Positions 27,835 through 37,935 of a stretch of DNA of 64,000 bases are shown piece after piece. The notes under the pieces were generated by a model. That model saw only the letters and a list, made by a program, of their open reading frames with translations. It had not been told where the DNA came from and ran no database searches. The translations under genes and the position numbers were made by a program. Origin of the DNA: Vibrio coralliirubri (GTDB lineage: Bacteria; Pseudomonadota; Gammaproteobacteria; Enterobacterales; Vibrionaceae); contig NZ_AP025470.1 in the NCBI RefSeq assembly GCF_024347375.1, forward strand, positions 868,001 to 932,000, given 5' to 3'. How positions within the stretch are numbered: position 1 is the stretch's first letter; the number at the start of each line of letters is the position of its first letter.

Positions 27835-28569
27835 ATGACGGCGGTGCTTGCTTTGTTTCGATCCATGTTAGGTAGCCTGAGGGATCTATTGCCAATCGTA
27901 GCGGTAATCGCTTTCTTCCAGCTTGCTGTCTTACAAGAGCCACTTCCTCATCTTTTATCTATTCTGACTGGCTTAGTGCTCGTCGTTTTTGGACTCACTT
28001 TCTTTATTTTTGGCCTTGAAATGGGGCTGTTTCCAATTGGCGAATCGATGGCTCAAGCATTTGCCAGAAAGGGGAGTGTGTTCTGGTTATTGATCTTCGC
28101 CTTTTGTTTGGGGTTCGGTACCACCATAGCCGAGCCAGCGTTAACCGCAGTCGCTGCCGAAGCCGCAGAAGTGGCAGCTGAGGGAGGTGTAATCCCCAAT
28201 ACGTTAGATGAAATGGAGCAGTATGCCGATGGCCTGCGCTTTACTGTGGCACTGTCAGTCGGTATCGCTATTTTACTCGGTGTGCTGAGAATCTTAAAAG
28301 GCTGGCCAATCCAGTACATGATCATCGGTGGATATATTGGAGTGGTGGTGCTCACGGCATTTGCTCCGGAAAACATCATTGGAATTGCGTATGACTCTGG
28401 CGGAGTAACGACATCGACGATCACCGTCCCGTTAGTAACTGCGTTAGGGGTGGGTTTAGCCTCGGCAATTAAAGGACGCAATCCGATGATAGATGGTTTT
28501 GGGTTGATCGCGTTTGCTTCGTTGCTGCCGATGATGTTTGTCATGGTGTACGGGATGGTGGTGACATGA
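27835..28569 (+). CDS. DUF1538 membrane protein, first copy
   Basis: A 244-aa polytopic inner-membrane protein with about six hydrophobic segments. Conserved points are FQLAVL (28-33), LFPIGE (65-70), the GTTIAEP loop (95-101), and [10 protein letters not shown] (186-195) followed by [17 protein letters not shown] (214-230). The pattern of two polar re-entrant-looking loops in a duplicated membrane protein suggests a transporter or channel, which is inference. It starts the operon after AAGGAATTGCG and overlaps the next gene by 4 bp (ATGA). The next gene is a second copy of the same family. I know of no experimentally established function. Confidence 0.85.
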   Translation: MTAVLALFRSMLGSLRDLLPIVAVIAFFQLAVLQEPLPHLLSILTGLVLVVFGLTFFIFGLEMGLFPIGESMAQAFARKGSVFWLLIFAFCLGFGTTIAEPALTAVAAEAAEVAAEGGVIPNTLDEMEQYADGLRFTVALSVGIAILLGVLRILKGWPIQYMIIGGYIGVVVLTAFAPENIIGIAYDSGGVTTSTITVPLVTALGVGLASAIKGRNPMIDGFGLIAFASLLPMMFVMVYGMVVT

Positions 28570-29360
28570 TCAGTGCTCAACAATTTATCGACACCTTTCT
28601 CGGCACTGTGATGGATGTGATCCCGATTGCGGTCATCATCTTCGGTTTTCAGTTGGCGGTATTACGAAAGCCAGTCAATAACCTAGCCAAAGTGCTCATC
28701 GGTTTCTTCTACGTCATTCTTGGCTTATCACTCTTTTTGATGGGGTTGGAACTCGCGTTGTTTCCTTTGGGGGAGACGATGGCAATGCAACTCACCGAAC
28801 CAAGCTTTTTGACTGAGTTTAAGATCAGTTCTGGTCTTGCTTTGGCTTGGTTTGATTATTATTGGGTTTATCTTTTCGCGTTTTGCATTGGTTTCAGCAC
28901 CACGATAGCCGAGCCCTCTTTGATTGCTGTAGCGATTAAGGCAAACCAAGTTTCCGGTGGCAGTATTAGCGTCAATGGGCTGAGGATCGCCGTGGCATTG
29001 GGCGTTGCTATCGGTATCTCACTGGGTAGCTACCGTATCGTTGCGGGTGACCCGATCCATTACTACATCATTTTTGGTTATGTCGTTGTGGTCATTCAAA
29101 CCTTTTACGCCCCAAAACTCATTATTCCATTGGCCTACGACTCGGGTGGCGTAACCACATCAACGGTGACCGTCCCCTTAGTGACAGCGCTCGGGCTTGG
29201 GCTCGCTTCAACCGTACCAGGAAGAAATCCTGTCATTGATGGCTTTGGATTGATCGCCTTTGCCAGTTTATTTCCCATCATTTCAGTGATGGGCTATGCC
29301 CAAATAACACAATGGTTAAACCGTTTACACACCTCTAAGGAGAGCAAAGATGCGCTTTAA
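28566..29360 (+). CDS. DUF1538 membrane protein, second copy
   Basis: A 264-aa paralogue of the preceding gene. It repeats the same landmarks in order: FQLAVL (28-33), LFPLGE (65-70), STTIAEP (111-117), [10 protein letters not shown] (191-200) and [17 protein letters not shown] (from 219). An extra charged/aromatic segment ([18 protein letters not shown]) before the TIAEP loop has no counterpart in the first copy. The two probably make a heterodimeric membrane complex. The start overlaps the first copy by 4 bp, and its end overlaps the PII-like gene by 11 bp, so the subunits are probably made together. Confidence 0.85.
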   Translation: MISAQQFIDTFLGTVMDVIPIAVIIFGFQLAVLRKPVNNLAKVLIGFFYVILGLSLFLMGLELALFPLGETMAMQLTEPSFLTEFKISSGLALAWFDYYWVYLFAFCIGFSTTIAEPSLIAVAIKANQVSGGSISVNGLRIAVALGVAIGISLGSYRIVAGDPIHYYIIFGYVVVVIQTFYAPKLIIPLAYDSGGVTTSTVTVPLVTALGLGLASTVPGRNPVIDGFGLIAFASLFPIISVMGYAQITQWLNRLHTSKESKDAL

Positions 29361-29700
29361 ACTTATCTTAGCGTTTGTAGAAGAGAGTAAGACCGACACT
29401 GTGCTGGATGCCGCGCGTGATGCGGGCGCGACTGGAGCAACGGTGATTAACAACGCCAGAGGGCAAGGCTTAAACCAAAAAACCACCTTCTTCGGCTTAA
29501 CGTTAGAGGTGCAAAAAGATGTGTTGCTGTTTGTGGTTGAGGAACACTTAGCTCGGCATATTCTCGAAACTATTGGCGAAGTCGGTGAGTTTGACCAAGA
29601 GTCAGGACAAGGTATAGCGGTGCAGATCGATATCGAAGACGCAGTCGGGGTTGCGCATCAAGTCGAGACATTAACTAAGGTTGTGGAGGATGAGTTATGA
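29350..29700 (+). CDS. PII-like regulatory protein
   Basis: A 116-aa protein of the GlnB/PII ferredoxin-like fold. The strand-helix pattern [32 protein letters not shown] and the C-terminal SGQGIAVQIDIEDAVGV (the B-loop and beta-4 region) fit the family. The T-loop (about residues 38-56, RGQGLNQKTTFFGLTLEVQK) has no Tyr equivalent to the uridylylated Y51, so it is not a canonical GlnB/GlnK. It overlaps both flanking genes, like glnK with amtB, and presumably gates the DUF1538 pair in response to a small molecule (inference). Confidence 0.85.
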   Translation: MRFKLILAFVEESKTDTVLDAARDAGATGATVINNARGQGLNQKTTFFGLTLEVQKDVLLFVVEEHLARHILETIGEVGEFDQESGQGIAVQIDIEDAVGVAHQVETLTKVVEDEL

Positions 29701-30104
29701 GTACCAGTGAAAAAATCCGAGTAGGTGATGTCATGGCCAATACGTACGTGATTATCGATGGGCTAACCACTGTGTTAGAAGCGATAGAGACGGCGAAGAA
29801 GCATAAGGTGAAAGCAATTATTGTCGATAAGCGCCACGAAGATGACGAATACGGCATCGTATTGATGAATGACATTGCCAAGAAAGTACTGGCTAAGAAC
29901 CGATCTCCAAAGCGAACCAATGTTTATGAGATCATGACCAAGCCTGCGCTAAGCGTGTCTGCAGAGATGAACGTAAAGTATTGTGCTCGCCTGTTTGAAC
30001 GCTTTGGTATCAGTCGTGCGCCAGTAGTTCGTGATAACAAGATAGTCGGTATGGTTAGTTACAATAATATCGTGATCAACGGTATGGTGAGAGATGACGT
30101 GTAG
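29697..30104 (+). CDS. Tandem CBS-domain protein
   Basis: A 135-aa protein made of two CBS motifs. The first is about 5-65 (VGDVMANTYVIIDGLTTVLEA to YGIVLMNDIAKKVL) and the second about 78-130 (YEIMTKPALSVSAEMNVKYC to IVGMVSYNNIVING). CBS pairs bind adenosine nucleotides and regulate transporters or enzymes. It overlaps the PII-like gene by 4 bp and is the last gene of the operon. Together they suggest two soluble sensors acting on the membrane pair, with the ligand unknown. Confidence 0.88.
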   Translation: MSTSEKIRVGDVMANTYVIIDGLTTVLEAIETAKKHKVKAIIVDKRHEDDEYGIVLMNDIAKKVLAKNRSPKRTNVYEIMTKPALSVSAEMNVKYCARLFERFGISRAPVVRDNKIVGMVSYNNIVINGMVRDDV

Positions 30105-30151
30105 CATTTAGATACGTACAATAGGCTCATAAATTTTATGGAGAAGTACGT

Positions 30152-30697
30152 GTGAAATTATTTTTTGCTTCAGACCTACACGGTTCGCTGCCAGCAACAG
30201 AAAAGGTATTAGAACTCTACCAAGCGTCTGGTGCGCAATATTTAGTTCTATTGGGTGACATTCTGAATCATGGACCAAGAAATCCGATCCCAGAAGGATA
30301 CAATCCGCCGGCGGTTGCAGATAAGTTGAATGCGTTTTCTCAAGAGATCATTGCCGTTCGCGGTAACTGCGATAGCGAAGTGGATCAGATGCTGTTGTCT
30401 TTTCCAATGATGATGGATTACTCGTGGGTGCTATTAGAATCAGGTCAACGTATCTTCCTAACGCATGGCCATTTGTACAACACCAATAAACGCCCTGCGC
30501 TGAAGGCGGGCGATATCATTGCACACGGTCATACCCATATTCCTGTCGCCGAATACCAAGATGACATCTTTATCTTTAATCCTAGCTCGGTGACATTCCC
30601 ACGAGAGGGACACGCGGCGAGCTATGGCATCTATGAAAACAATACCTTCAAAGTCATTAGCCTTGAAGGTGATGTTCTCGTGAGTGGTCAGCTTTAA
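30152..30697 (+). CDS. yfcE: Phosphodiesterase YfcE
   Basis: A 181-aa calcineurin-like metallophosphoesterase of the YfcE type, active on model phosphodiesters in E. coli. All metal-binding blocks are visible: FASDLHGS, LGDILNHGPRNP, RGNCDSEVD, LTHGHLYN and AHGHTHIP. The GTG start at 30152 follows ATGGAGAAG at a good distance. It lies 47 bp after the CBS gene on the same strand, so it may share the operon, though no functional link is evident. The physiological substrate is not known. Confidence 0.92.
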   Translation: MKLFFASDLHGSLPATEKVLELYQASGAQYLVLLGDILNHGPRNPIPEGYNPPAVADKLNAFSQEIIAVRGNCDSEVDQMLLSFPMMMDYSWVLLESGQRIFLTHGHLYNTNKRPALKAGDIIAHGHTHIPVAEYQDDIFIFNPSSVTFPREGHAASYGIYENNTFKVISLEGDVLVSGQL

Positions 30698-30721
30698 ATC
30701 ATTGGATCGGCTGTGAAAGGC

Positions 30722-31042
30722 TTATTTTGAGTCTACGTGGCCGAGATCTCTGTCTGGAGCAATGATGTTTCGCACTCTTTGCTTCAGAACTTTCGCCTCT
30801 GGAAAACCGTTATCTGCTTTTCTTTCCCAAATCTGCACACCATTACAAAAGATTTCGAACCTGCCTCCGGTGTCTGGGTGTAAGCTCACTTGTTCAACTT
30901 CTTCGCTGAAGGTATGCAGTAGCTCTTGGCATAACCAACTAGAGCGAAGCATCCAGTTGCATTGACGGCAATAGTGTATGGCGATTGTGGCTTTTGCTGT
31001 TGTTTCTTTCGCTGGCGCTAGATTGGGTTGTTCCGTCTTCAT
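30722..31042 (-). CDS. SelT/SelW/SelH (Rdx) family protein
   Basis: A 106-aa thioredoxin-like selenoprotein-W-type protein in its Cys form. The redox motif is CRQC in HYCRQCNWMLR, followed by the family's GGRFEIFCNGVQIWERKADNGFPEAKVLKQ region. Such proteins are thought to have redox roles, without defined partners. An N-terminal extension of about 20 residues is rich in Ala, Lys and Thr. It is 18 bp downstream of the TauE/SafE permease gene on the same strand and is probably cotranscribed. Confidence 0.88.
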   Translation of the reverse strand: MKTEQPNLAPAKETTAKATIAIHYCRQCNWMLRSSWLCQELLHTFSEEVEQVSLHPDTGGRFEIFCNGVQIWERKADNGFPEAKVLKQRVRNIIAPDRDLGHVDSK

Positions 31043-31060
31043 AGTTAATCCTTTTAAATT

Positions 31061-31816
31061 CTATATCAGTAGTTTAATGCCAACGGCAAACGTCAATATT
31101 TCAAAAGCGGTTTTGACGAGCTGATTACTTGAACGGTTGGCTAGATAGGCTCCTAAACTGCCACCTAAAAATGAACTTGCCAACAATATTGGTAGCCATA
31201 ACCAGTAGACGGGGGCTCCTGCTTGAACGATGGCGAACCCACCAATACCATTCCAGAACAAACCCACGCATATCATGGTGAGTGCAACCGCCTGTTTGTA
31301 TGTGAAGCCAAACCACCGAACGAGAAACAAGGTCACCAATAGCCCTGAACCTGCGGTAAGTGAGCCGTTAATAACGCCGATCAGTGCCAGACCAAAGCCA
31401 CCTATGATCCACCCTTTGGTATTGCGGTTTTTCAGGTGTTCCTCTTGGCCTAGTTGCTTCTTTAGACGAGAGTAGACACCTAACGCCAAGATCATTGCCC
31501 CAAGCAGTTTCTGAGCAATATTGTCGGGAATCAGTAGCACAATATTCGCGCCAATGACCACGCCGATGCTGCCGACAACAATCAAGTAGCAGCAAAGCTT
31601 CCAATTCAGAGTACCGCCTTTAATGTGGGTATACGCGGCGCCCAAACCTAATGCGACACTGGCGACTTTGTGAGTGGCTAAAGCAACGGAAAAGGGTAAG
31701 CCAAGAAATATAAGCAGTGGGAATTGCAGGAGTCCTGCTCCGCCACCCGATAAGGAGGCTAAGGTATTGGCGATTAAAGAGCCAAAGAACAGAGCTAGCG
31801 AGTTTATCCAATCCAT
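31061..31816 (-). CDS. TauE/SafE-family sulfite/anion exporter
   Basis: A 251-aa inner-membrane permease with about eight hydrophobic segments. The two half-repeats start with the family-type ANTLASLSGGGAGLLQFPLL and VINGSLTAGSGLLVTLFLV. The start at 31816 is used; an in-frame start at 31849 would be a TTG inside the upstream terminator. Members export sulfite, sulfoacetate or related anions, but this one's substrate cannot be read. It forms a two-gene unit with the SelW-like protein. Confidence 0.87.
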   Translation of the reverse strand: MDWINSLALFFGSLIANTLASLSGGGAGLLQFPLLIFLGLPFSVALATHKVASVALGLGAAYTHIKGGTLNWKLCCYLIVVGSIGVVIGANIVLLIPDNIAQKLLGAMILALGVYSRLKKQLGQEEHLKNRNTKGWIIGGFGLALIGVINGSLTAGSGLLVTLFLVRWFGFTYKQAVALTMICVGLFWNGIGGFAIVQAGAPVYWLWLPILLASSFLGGSLGAYLANRSSNQLVKTAFEILTFAVGIKLLI

Positions 31817-31847
31817 AGAGTCTTCGTATTTGTTAGCTTCAGATAAC

Positions 31848-31872
31848 AAAAAGGGGCTTCATGCCCCTTTTT
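31848..31872 (-). terminator. Terminator of toxRS
   Basis: AAAAAGGGGC and GCCCCTTTTT with a TTCAT loop, 60 bp beyond the toxS stop and just upstream of the permease gene. Confidence 0.92.
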
Positions 31873-31932
31873 CTATTGGTTTTCCGTTTCATAGTATTCA
31901 GCTATTCATAAACAGTAAATAGCGATCCAATC

Positions 31933-32448
31933 TTAGTTTGAAAACAATACGGTAGAACCATGATTTAAGCTAGTCAGTAGCAGTGCCTTCGGGTTAACGA
32001 TGTCTATGCGGCGGCTTTGCTCTGCGTCCATCTTAATGACTTGAGTGATCAGCTCTAGCTGTTCTTCTGAAAAGTCTTGGCGCTGAGCCGAAGTCACATC
32101 TTTAAACTCCGTTGGCGAAACCAGTAAGTAGTTATCGTTAATATCCCACTGACCCGTTTCAGAGATGTTGATGACATTCGCAGGCTCAGTTTGATTACCG
32201 TAAAGTCTCACCACTGACATTCTTAAATATGTACCATTTGGTAGGTATTTCGCATTCGATGATAGTTCAACTCTACGAAGCGGGCCGATTGAGTCAGCTT
32301 GCTTGTTATCGCTAATCAGCGTCACCATTTTCGACTGCCACTCATGCTGAGTGAGCAAGCGCTCTACTTTTGCATCGCTGCCCCAATATAACCAACCACT
32401 CAAGAATGCAGATAGAACCAGTAAAATAATCGATACTTTTAATTTCAT
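31933..32448 (-). CDS. toxS: ToxR-stabilising membrane protein ToxS
   Basis: A 171-aa single-pass protein with an N-terminal membrane helix (about 2-24, LKVSIILLVLSAFLSGWLYW) and a periplasmic domain. In V. cholerae it binds the ToxR periplasmic domain, protects it from proteolysis and takes part in bile sensing. The ATG at 32448 comes 1 bp after the toxR stop. A GTG at 32460 would overlap toxR and add four residues. Features such as PLRRVELSSNAKYLPNGTYLR and the C-terminal VNPKALLLTSLNHGSTVLF match ToxS. Confidence 0.94.
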   Translation of the reverse strand: MKLKVSIILLVLSAFLSGWLYWGSDAKVERLLTQHEWQSKMVTLISDNKQADSIGPLRRVELSSNAKYLPNGTYLRMSVVRLYGNQTEPANVINISETGQWDINDNYLLVSPTEFKDVTSAQRQDFSEEQLELITQVIKMDAEQSRRIDIVNPKALLLTSLNHGSTVLFSN

Positions 32449-32449
32449 G

Positions 32450-33361
32450 TTACTGACCACCGTTACAAATGTCGTTTAGATCCGACTGATTTGCGTAAAT
32501 TCTTAGAGTTACATTTTCGCTCGAGTAATCTTGCGGGTGAATGTAGTTGAGGGCTAGGTTATTGGTTTGTCCACCTGTCGCGATCACTTCAGTCGGCTTT
32601 AGCATGCCAGTGTGATTCGTGTTGTAACGTAATACACACTTTTCTATCGCTGGTAGCCAACTGCTGAGGTCTGGGTGGTTAACCGGTGATTGAACCTTTA
32701 CGCCATCGACTTCAGCCAATGTTTTGAACTCGGACTCTGCCGGGTTGGTAAACGTTAAAACGAGAATCGGCATGATGAAAGCGGCAAGCAGCAACCAAAA
32801 TGTTAGCCATTTATTGGTGCTTTTAGTCGGAGCCACAACAGGAGCTGTTGCTGGTTCTACTTCTACCTTGTTCTCTTGAACTTTTGCAATTGGCTCAGGT
32901 TCAACCGTTTCAGTGATCGCATCTTCAGTCGCTGCAGGCGTTGCAAACGTTAGGATAGGCTCTACGTCATTTTCTGCAATTTCAGCGGCTACTGGCTGAT
33001 CATTTGATGATAGTGGGGCAGAGCGCTCAACGGTCGCAATAAATTGGTAGCCGCGCTTAGGTACTGTCTTTACGAATTCAGGAGATTTAGTCGAGTCTTT
33101 GAGCATTTTTCTCAGCGTCGATACGGCTTGCGTCAAGCTTGAGTCATCCACCTCAAAGCCTTGGTCTCGCCAAACATACTCGTGCAACTCATTGCGAGTG
33201 ATAACTTCATTGGGTCTTTCTGACAGCATTAGGAGAATGCGGCTTTCATTGCTACCAAGACGTACGACTTCACCGTCGCTCATTTGATCAACAAGTGAAT
33301 TGCTGTTTGGGTCGAATACGAACCGCTGTGCGAGAATAAACTTTGTGCCGATATTGCTCAT
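32450..33361 (-). CDS. toxR: Transmembrane transcriptional regulator ToxR
   Basis: A 303-aa membrane-bound transcription factor. The N-terminal OmpR-type winged helix (about 5-110) includes VITRNELHEYVWRDQGFEV and the conserved TVPKRGYQFIA end. A variable, acidic and Pro-rich tether (115-180) precedes a single transmembrane helix (about 185-204). The periplasmic domain has the two conserved cysteines, C242 and C299, that form the regulatory disulfide. It controls porins and stress genes in vibrios. It is transcribed divergently from htpG and forms an operon with toxS. A porin gene lies in the same window but regulation of it by ToxR is not shown. Confidence 0.97.
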   Translation of the reverse strand: MSNIGTKFILAQRFVFDPNSNSLVDQMSDGEVVRLGSNESRILLMLSERPNEVITRNELHEYVWRDQGFEVDDSSLTQAVSTLRKMLKDSTKSPEFVKTVPKRGYQFIATVERSAPLSSNDQPVAAEIAENDVEPILTFATPAATEDAITETVEPEPIAKVQENKVEVEPATAPVVAPTKSTNKWLTFWLLLAAFIMPILVLTFTNPAESEFKTLAEVDGVKVQSPVNHPDLSSWLPAIEKCVLRYNTNHTGMLKPTEVIATGGQTNNLALNYIHPQDYSSENVTLRIYANQSDLNDICNGGQ

Positions 33362-33526
33362 TGAATTCTTCTATTTTGGGTTGTTTTGGGTGCGAAATAG
33401 ACAAATCTCAGGTGAAGTTCCGTTAATTCTTCACCAAATCATGGCTTCTTTTATGTTCTTTTATATTTATCAGACTCAAGGATAATAAAAACAGATCAAA
33501 AAAACAGTGTTTTTATGATTTTTGAC

Positions 33527-33554
33527 CTTGAATTTACATTTGTCATCCTCATGT
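33527..33554 (+). promoter_or_regulatory. Sigma-32 heat-shock promoter of htpG
   Basis: CTTGAA, a 14-bp spacer, then CCTCATGT, against the consensus CTTGAA-N13/16-CCCCATNT. It lies 78 bp before the htpG start in the toxR-htpG divergent region. Confidence 0.8.
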
Positions 33555-33631
33555 TAATGAACAGAAGAGTGGCATCAAGTGTTACGCCCCTATGATTATT
33601 CAACATAAAGTATAGATGTTTTGGAGTAAAA

Positions 33632-35536
33632 ATGAGCGAAACGGCAACGCAAAATAAAGAGACTCGTGGCTTTCAATCTGAAGTAAAACAACTACTTCAT
33701 CTAATGATTCACTCACTGTATTCAAATAAAGAAATCTTTCTACGTGAGCTGATCTCTAACGCATCTGACGCGGCTGATAAGCTTCGTTTTCAAGCTCTAT
33801 CGAACGGTGACCTTTACCAAGGTGATGCAGATCTAGGTGTAAAACTTTCATTCAACGCGGAAGCAAACACGTTAACCATTTCTGATAACGGTATCGGCAT
33901 GAACCGCGACAACGTTATTGAGCATTTAGGTACAATTGCTAAGTCAGGCACTGCAGACTTTTTCTCAAAGCTGTCTGAAGACCAAAGCAAAGATTCTCAA
34001 CTGATTGGTCAATTTGGTGTGGGTTTCTATTCTGCATTCATCGTTGCAGATGCGGTAACGGTTCGCACACGTGCAGCTGGCCTGCCGAACAATGAAGCTG
34101 TTCAGTGGCACTCTGCAGGTGAAGGCGATTACACAATCGAAGACATCACTAAAGAGTCTCGTGGTACTGACATTATTCTTCATATGCGTGAAGACGGTAA
34201 AGAGTTCTTAAATGAGTGGCGTCTGCGTGAAGTGATTGGTAAATATTCTGACCACATCGGCATTCCTGTTTCTATCTTCACAGCAGTGAAAGATGACGAA
34301 GGTAAAGACACCGAAGAGAAACATTGGGAACAGATCAACAAGGCGCAAGCGCTTTGGACTCGTAACAAGTCTGATATTGAGAAAGAAGAGTACCAAGAGT
34401 TTTACAAACATGTATCTCACGACTTTGCTGATCCACTAACCTGGAGCCACAACAAGGTTGAAGGTAAGAACGACTACACAAGCTTGCTTTACATCCCAGC
34501 GAAAGCACCTTGGGATATGATGAACCGTGACCACAAGAGCGGCTTGAAGCTTTATGTGCAGCGTGTATTTATCATGGATGACGCAGAACAGTTCATGCCA
34601 TCTTACATGCGTTTCGTTCGCGGTCTGATTGACTCAAACGATCTGCCATTGAACGTGTCTCGTGAAATCCTGCAAGACAACAAGGTAACTCAGTCTCTTC
34701 GTGGCGCATGTACCAAGCGTGTACTGACTATGCTTGAGCGCATGGCAAAGAATGACAATGACAAGTACCTAGAGTTTTGGAAAGAGTTCGGCCTAGTATT
34801 GAAGGAAGGCCCAGCTGAAGACATGGCGAACAAAGAGAAGATCGCTGGTCTACTTCGTTTCTCGTCAACGGAAGTGGATTCTGCTGAACAAACCATCAGC
34901 CTAGAATCTTACGTTGAGCGCATGAAAGAAGGCCAAGATAAGATTTACTACCTAACAGCAGATAGCTACGCTGCCGCTAAGAACAGCCCACACTTGGAGC
35001 AGTTCAAAGCTAAAGGTATTGAAGTGGTTCTAATGTACGATCGTATTGATGAATACGTAATGAACTACCTGACTGACTTTGACGGTAAACAGTTCCAATC
35101 GATCACTAAAGCGGGCTTAGATCTAAGCAAGTTTGAAGGTGAAGAAGAGAAAGAGAAGCAAAAAGAGACAGAAGAAGAGTTCAAATCTGTTGTTGAGCGT
35201 ACTCAATCTTACCTAGGTGGTCGTGTTAAAGAAGTTCGTACGACCTTTAAGCTAGCAACAACACCTGCGGTTGTCGTAACTGACGACTTCGAAATGGGCA
35301 CGCAAATGGCGAAGCTTCTTGAAGCTGCGGGTCAAGCGGCACCGGAAGTTAAGTACATCTTTGAGATTAACCCTGAGCACGCACTTGTGAAACAGATGGC
35401 TGATGAAGCTGATGAGCAAGCATTCGGCCGTTGGGTTGAGTTACTCCTTGGCCAAGCTATGCTAGCTGAGAAAGGCTCAATGGAAGATCCGTCACAATTC
35501 TTGGGTGCAATCAACGAGCTACTAACAAAGCGTTAG
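33632..35536 (+). CDS. htpG: Chaperone HtpG (Hsp90)
   Basis: A 634-aa bacterial Hsp90, an ATP-dependent dimeric chaperone. GHKL ATPase motifs are clear: [25 protein letters not shown] and [11 protein letters not shown]. The middle domain carries the catalytic Arg region ([10 protein letters not shown] to [11 protein letters not shown]), and the C-terminal dimerisation domain ends at [10 protein letters not shown]. Length matches the E. coli protein (624 aa). The heat-shock promoter upstream and the divergent toxR reproduce the V. cholerae arrangement. Confidence 0.98.
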   Translation: MSETATQNKETRGFQSEVKQLLHLMIHSLYSNKEIFLRELISNASDAADKLRFQALSNGDLYQGDADLGVKLSFNAEANTLTISDNGIGMNRDNVIEHLGTIAKSGTADFFSKLSEDQSKDSQLIGQFGVGFYSAFIVADAVTVRTRAAGLPNNEAVQWHSAGEGDYTIEDITKESRGTDIILHMREDGKEFLNEWRLREVIGKYSDHIGIPVSIFTAVKDDEGKDTEEKHWEQINKAQALWTRNKSDIEKEEYQEFYKHVSHDFADPLTWSHNKVEGKNDYTSLLYIPAKAPWDMMNRDHKSGLKLYVQRVFIMDDAEQFMPSYMRFVRGLIDSNDLPLNVSREILQDNKVTQSLRGACTKRVLTMLERMAKNDNDKYLEFWKEFGLVLKEGPAEDMANKEKIAGLLRFSSTEVDSAEQTISLESYVERMKEGQDKIYYLTADSYAAAKNSPHLEQFKAKGIEVVLMYDRIDEYVMNYLTDFDGKQFQSITKAGLDLSKFEGEEEKEKQKETEEEFKSVVERTQSYLGGRVKEVRTTFKLATTPAVVVTDDFEMGTQMAKLLEAAGQAAPEVKYIFEINPEHALVKQMADEADEQAFGRWVELLLGQAMLAEKGSMEDPSQFLGAINELLTKR

Positions 35537-36569
<1,033 letters not shown>

Positions 36570-36603
36570 TTGGCTAACAGCCAGTTTTAGAATTTGATAT
36601 ATT

Positions 36604-36631
36604 GGAAGCGACCTTAAGGGTCGCTTTTTTT
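36604..36631 (+). terminator. Terminator of adk
   Basis: AAGCGACC and GGTCGCTT arms with a TTAAG loop, then T7. Confidence 0.88.
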
Positions 36632-36846
36632 GTTTCAATTTTTAGTACGATACCAATCTAGATAATTTGATTGCACATGATTCAGAACGGTTCAGGCCCG
36701 ATGGTAGTGGCTAGCAATTGAGAGTGGATGTTGTGTATCTCATATGAAGAATGATTATTCAGACTTTCATTGAGGCGCAATGATCTTAAACTTATGCAGA
36801 TTAGTATATTACTTTCCAGAAAATCACATATTGGTCTCAGGTATCT

Positions 36847-37809
36847 ATGGAAAATAATAAAAAGCAGGGCGTTTTACTGGTGAACTTAGGAACACCAGAC
36901 TCGGCGACCCCAGCTGGCGTTCGTCGATTTTTGAGTGAATTCTTACACGACAAGCGAGTTGTAAACCTAACACGTTGGCTTTGGTGTCCTATATTACATG
37001 GCGTGATTTTACCGATTCGCTCGCCTAAAGTTGCTAAGCTGTATCAGTCTGTTTGGATGGATGAAGGCTCACCACTGCTTGTGTACTCTCAAAGACAAGC
37101 TGAAAAACTCCAGAAGAAACTAGAGATGCCTGTTGCACTGGGTATGACTTATGGTAACCCAAGCCTAAAGACAGGTGTTGAGCAACTGATGGAGCAGGGC
37201 GTTGAGGACATCATCGTACTGCCTTTATATCCTCAGTACTCTGGCACAACCACAGCGGCGGTTTCTGATGGTTTAACCAAAGCCTTTAAACAGATGCCGG
37301 TCATCCCGAGCTATCGCTTTATTCGTGACTACTACGCGCACCCAAGCTATGCAAAAGCATTGGCTGAAAGCGTTCGCAGCCATTGGGATAAAAATGGCAG
37401 AGCCGATCATTTAGTGTGTTCTTTCCACGGTATTCCTAAGCGACTGGCTGATGAAGGCGATATCTACCCTCAGCATTGTGAAGCGACAACAAAACTGCTT
37501 GCGGCAGAGCTAGGTTTATCAGCAGACGATATCACCATGACCTACCAATCGCGATTTGGTCGAGAAGAGTGGTTGAAGCCATACACTGACGAGACACTTG
37601 AATCACTGCCAAGCAAAGGCATCAAGAAGATCGATATCATGGCACCTGCCTTTTCGGTTGACTGTTTGGAAACGCTGGAAGAGATTTCAGACCAGTGTAA
37701 AGAGACGTTCATTGATGCTGGTGGTTCAGACTTTAGCTACATTATGTGTCTGAACGACAGAGACTCGCATATCGATATGATGGCAGAGTTAGTCGCTCTA
37801 TATCGCTAA
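36847..37809 (+). CDS. hemH: Ferrochelatase HemH
   Basis: A 320-aa enzyme that inserts Fe2+ into protoporphyrin IX, the last step of heme synthesis. Recognisable blocks are [22 protein letters not shown] at the start, the [15 protein letters not shown] motif, and the catalytic His in [11 protein letters not shown]. Near the C-terminus, [16 protein letters not shown] holds the conserved Cys/Glu region. It follows adk, as in many gammaproteobacteria. The terminator at its end is shared with the converging POT transporter. Confidence 0.97.
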   Translation: MENNKKQGVLLVNLGTPDSATPAGVRRFLSEFLHDKRVVNLTRWLWCPILHGVILPIRSPKVAKLYQSVWMDEGSPLLVYSQRQAEKLQKKLEMPVALGMTYGNPSLKTGVEQLMEQGVEDIIVLPLYPQYSGTTTAAVSDGLTKAFKQMPVIPSYRFIRDYYAHPSYAKALAESVRSHWDKNGRADHLVCSFHGIPKRLADEGDIYPQHCEATTKLLAAELGLSADDITMTYQSRFGREEWLKPYTDETLESLPSKGIKKIDIMAPAFSVDCLETLEEISDQCKETFIDAGGSDFSYIMCLNDRDSHIDMMAELVALYR

Positions 37810-37871
37810 CAGCTGCTGAGCCTTGATTATGGCTTATCGCTAACCGTCGTAAGATGCATAATACAAATAAC

Positions 37872-37901
37872 AAAAGGGCTGCTCATTGAGCAGCCCTTTT
37901 T
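37872..37901. terminator. Bidirectional terminator, hemH / POT transporter
   Basis: AAAAGGGCTGCTC and GAGCAGCCCTTTTT arms around ATT, between two converging genes. Confidence 0.93.
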
Positions 37902-37935
37902 GATCAGGATATTTCGTTTTGAAACAGCTTGAGAG

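Noticed and set aside
28053..28583. 176-codon frame antisense to the first DUF1538 gene
   Set aside because: Shadow of a well-supported gene; composition is Pro/Ala/Asn-rich and unlike a real protein.
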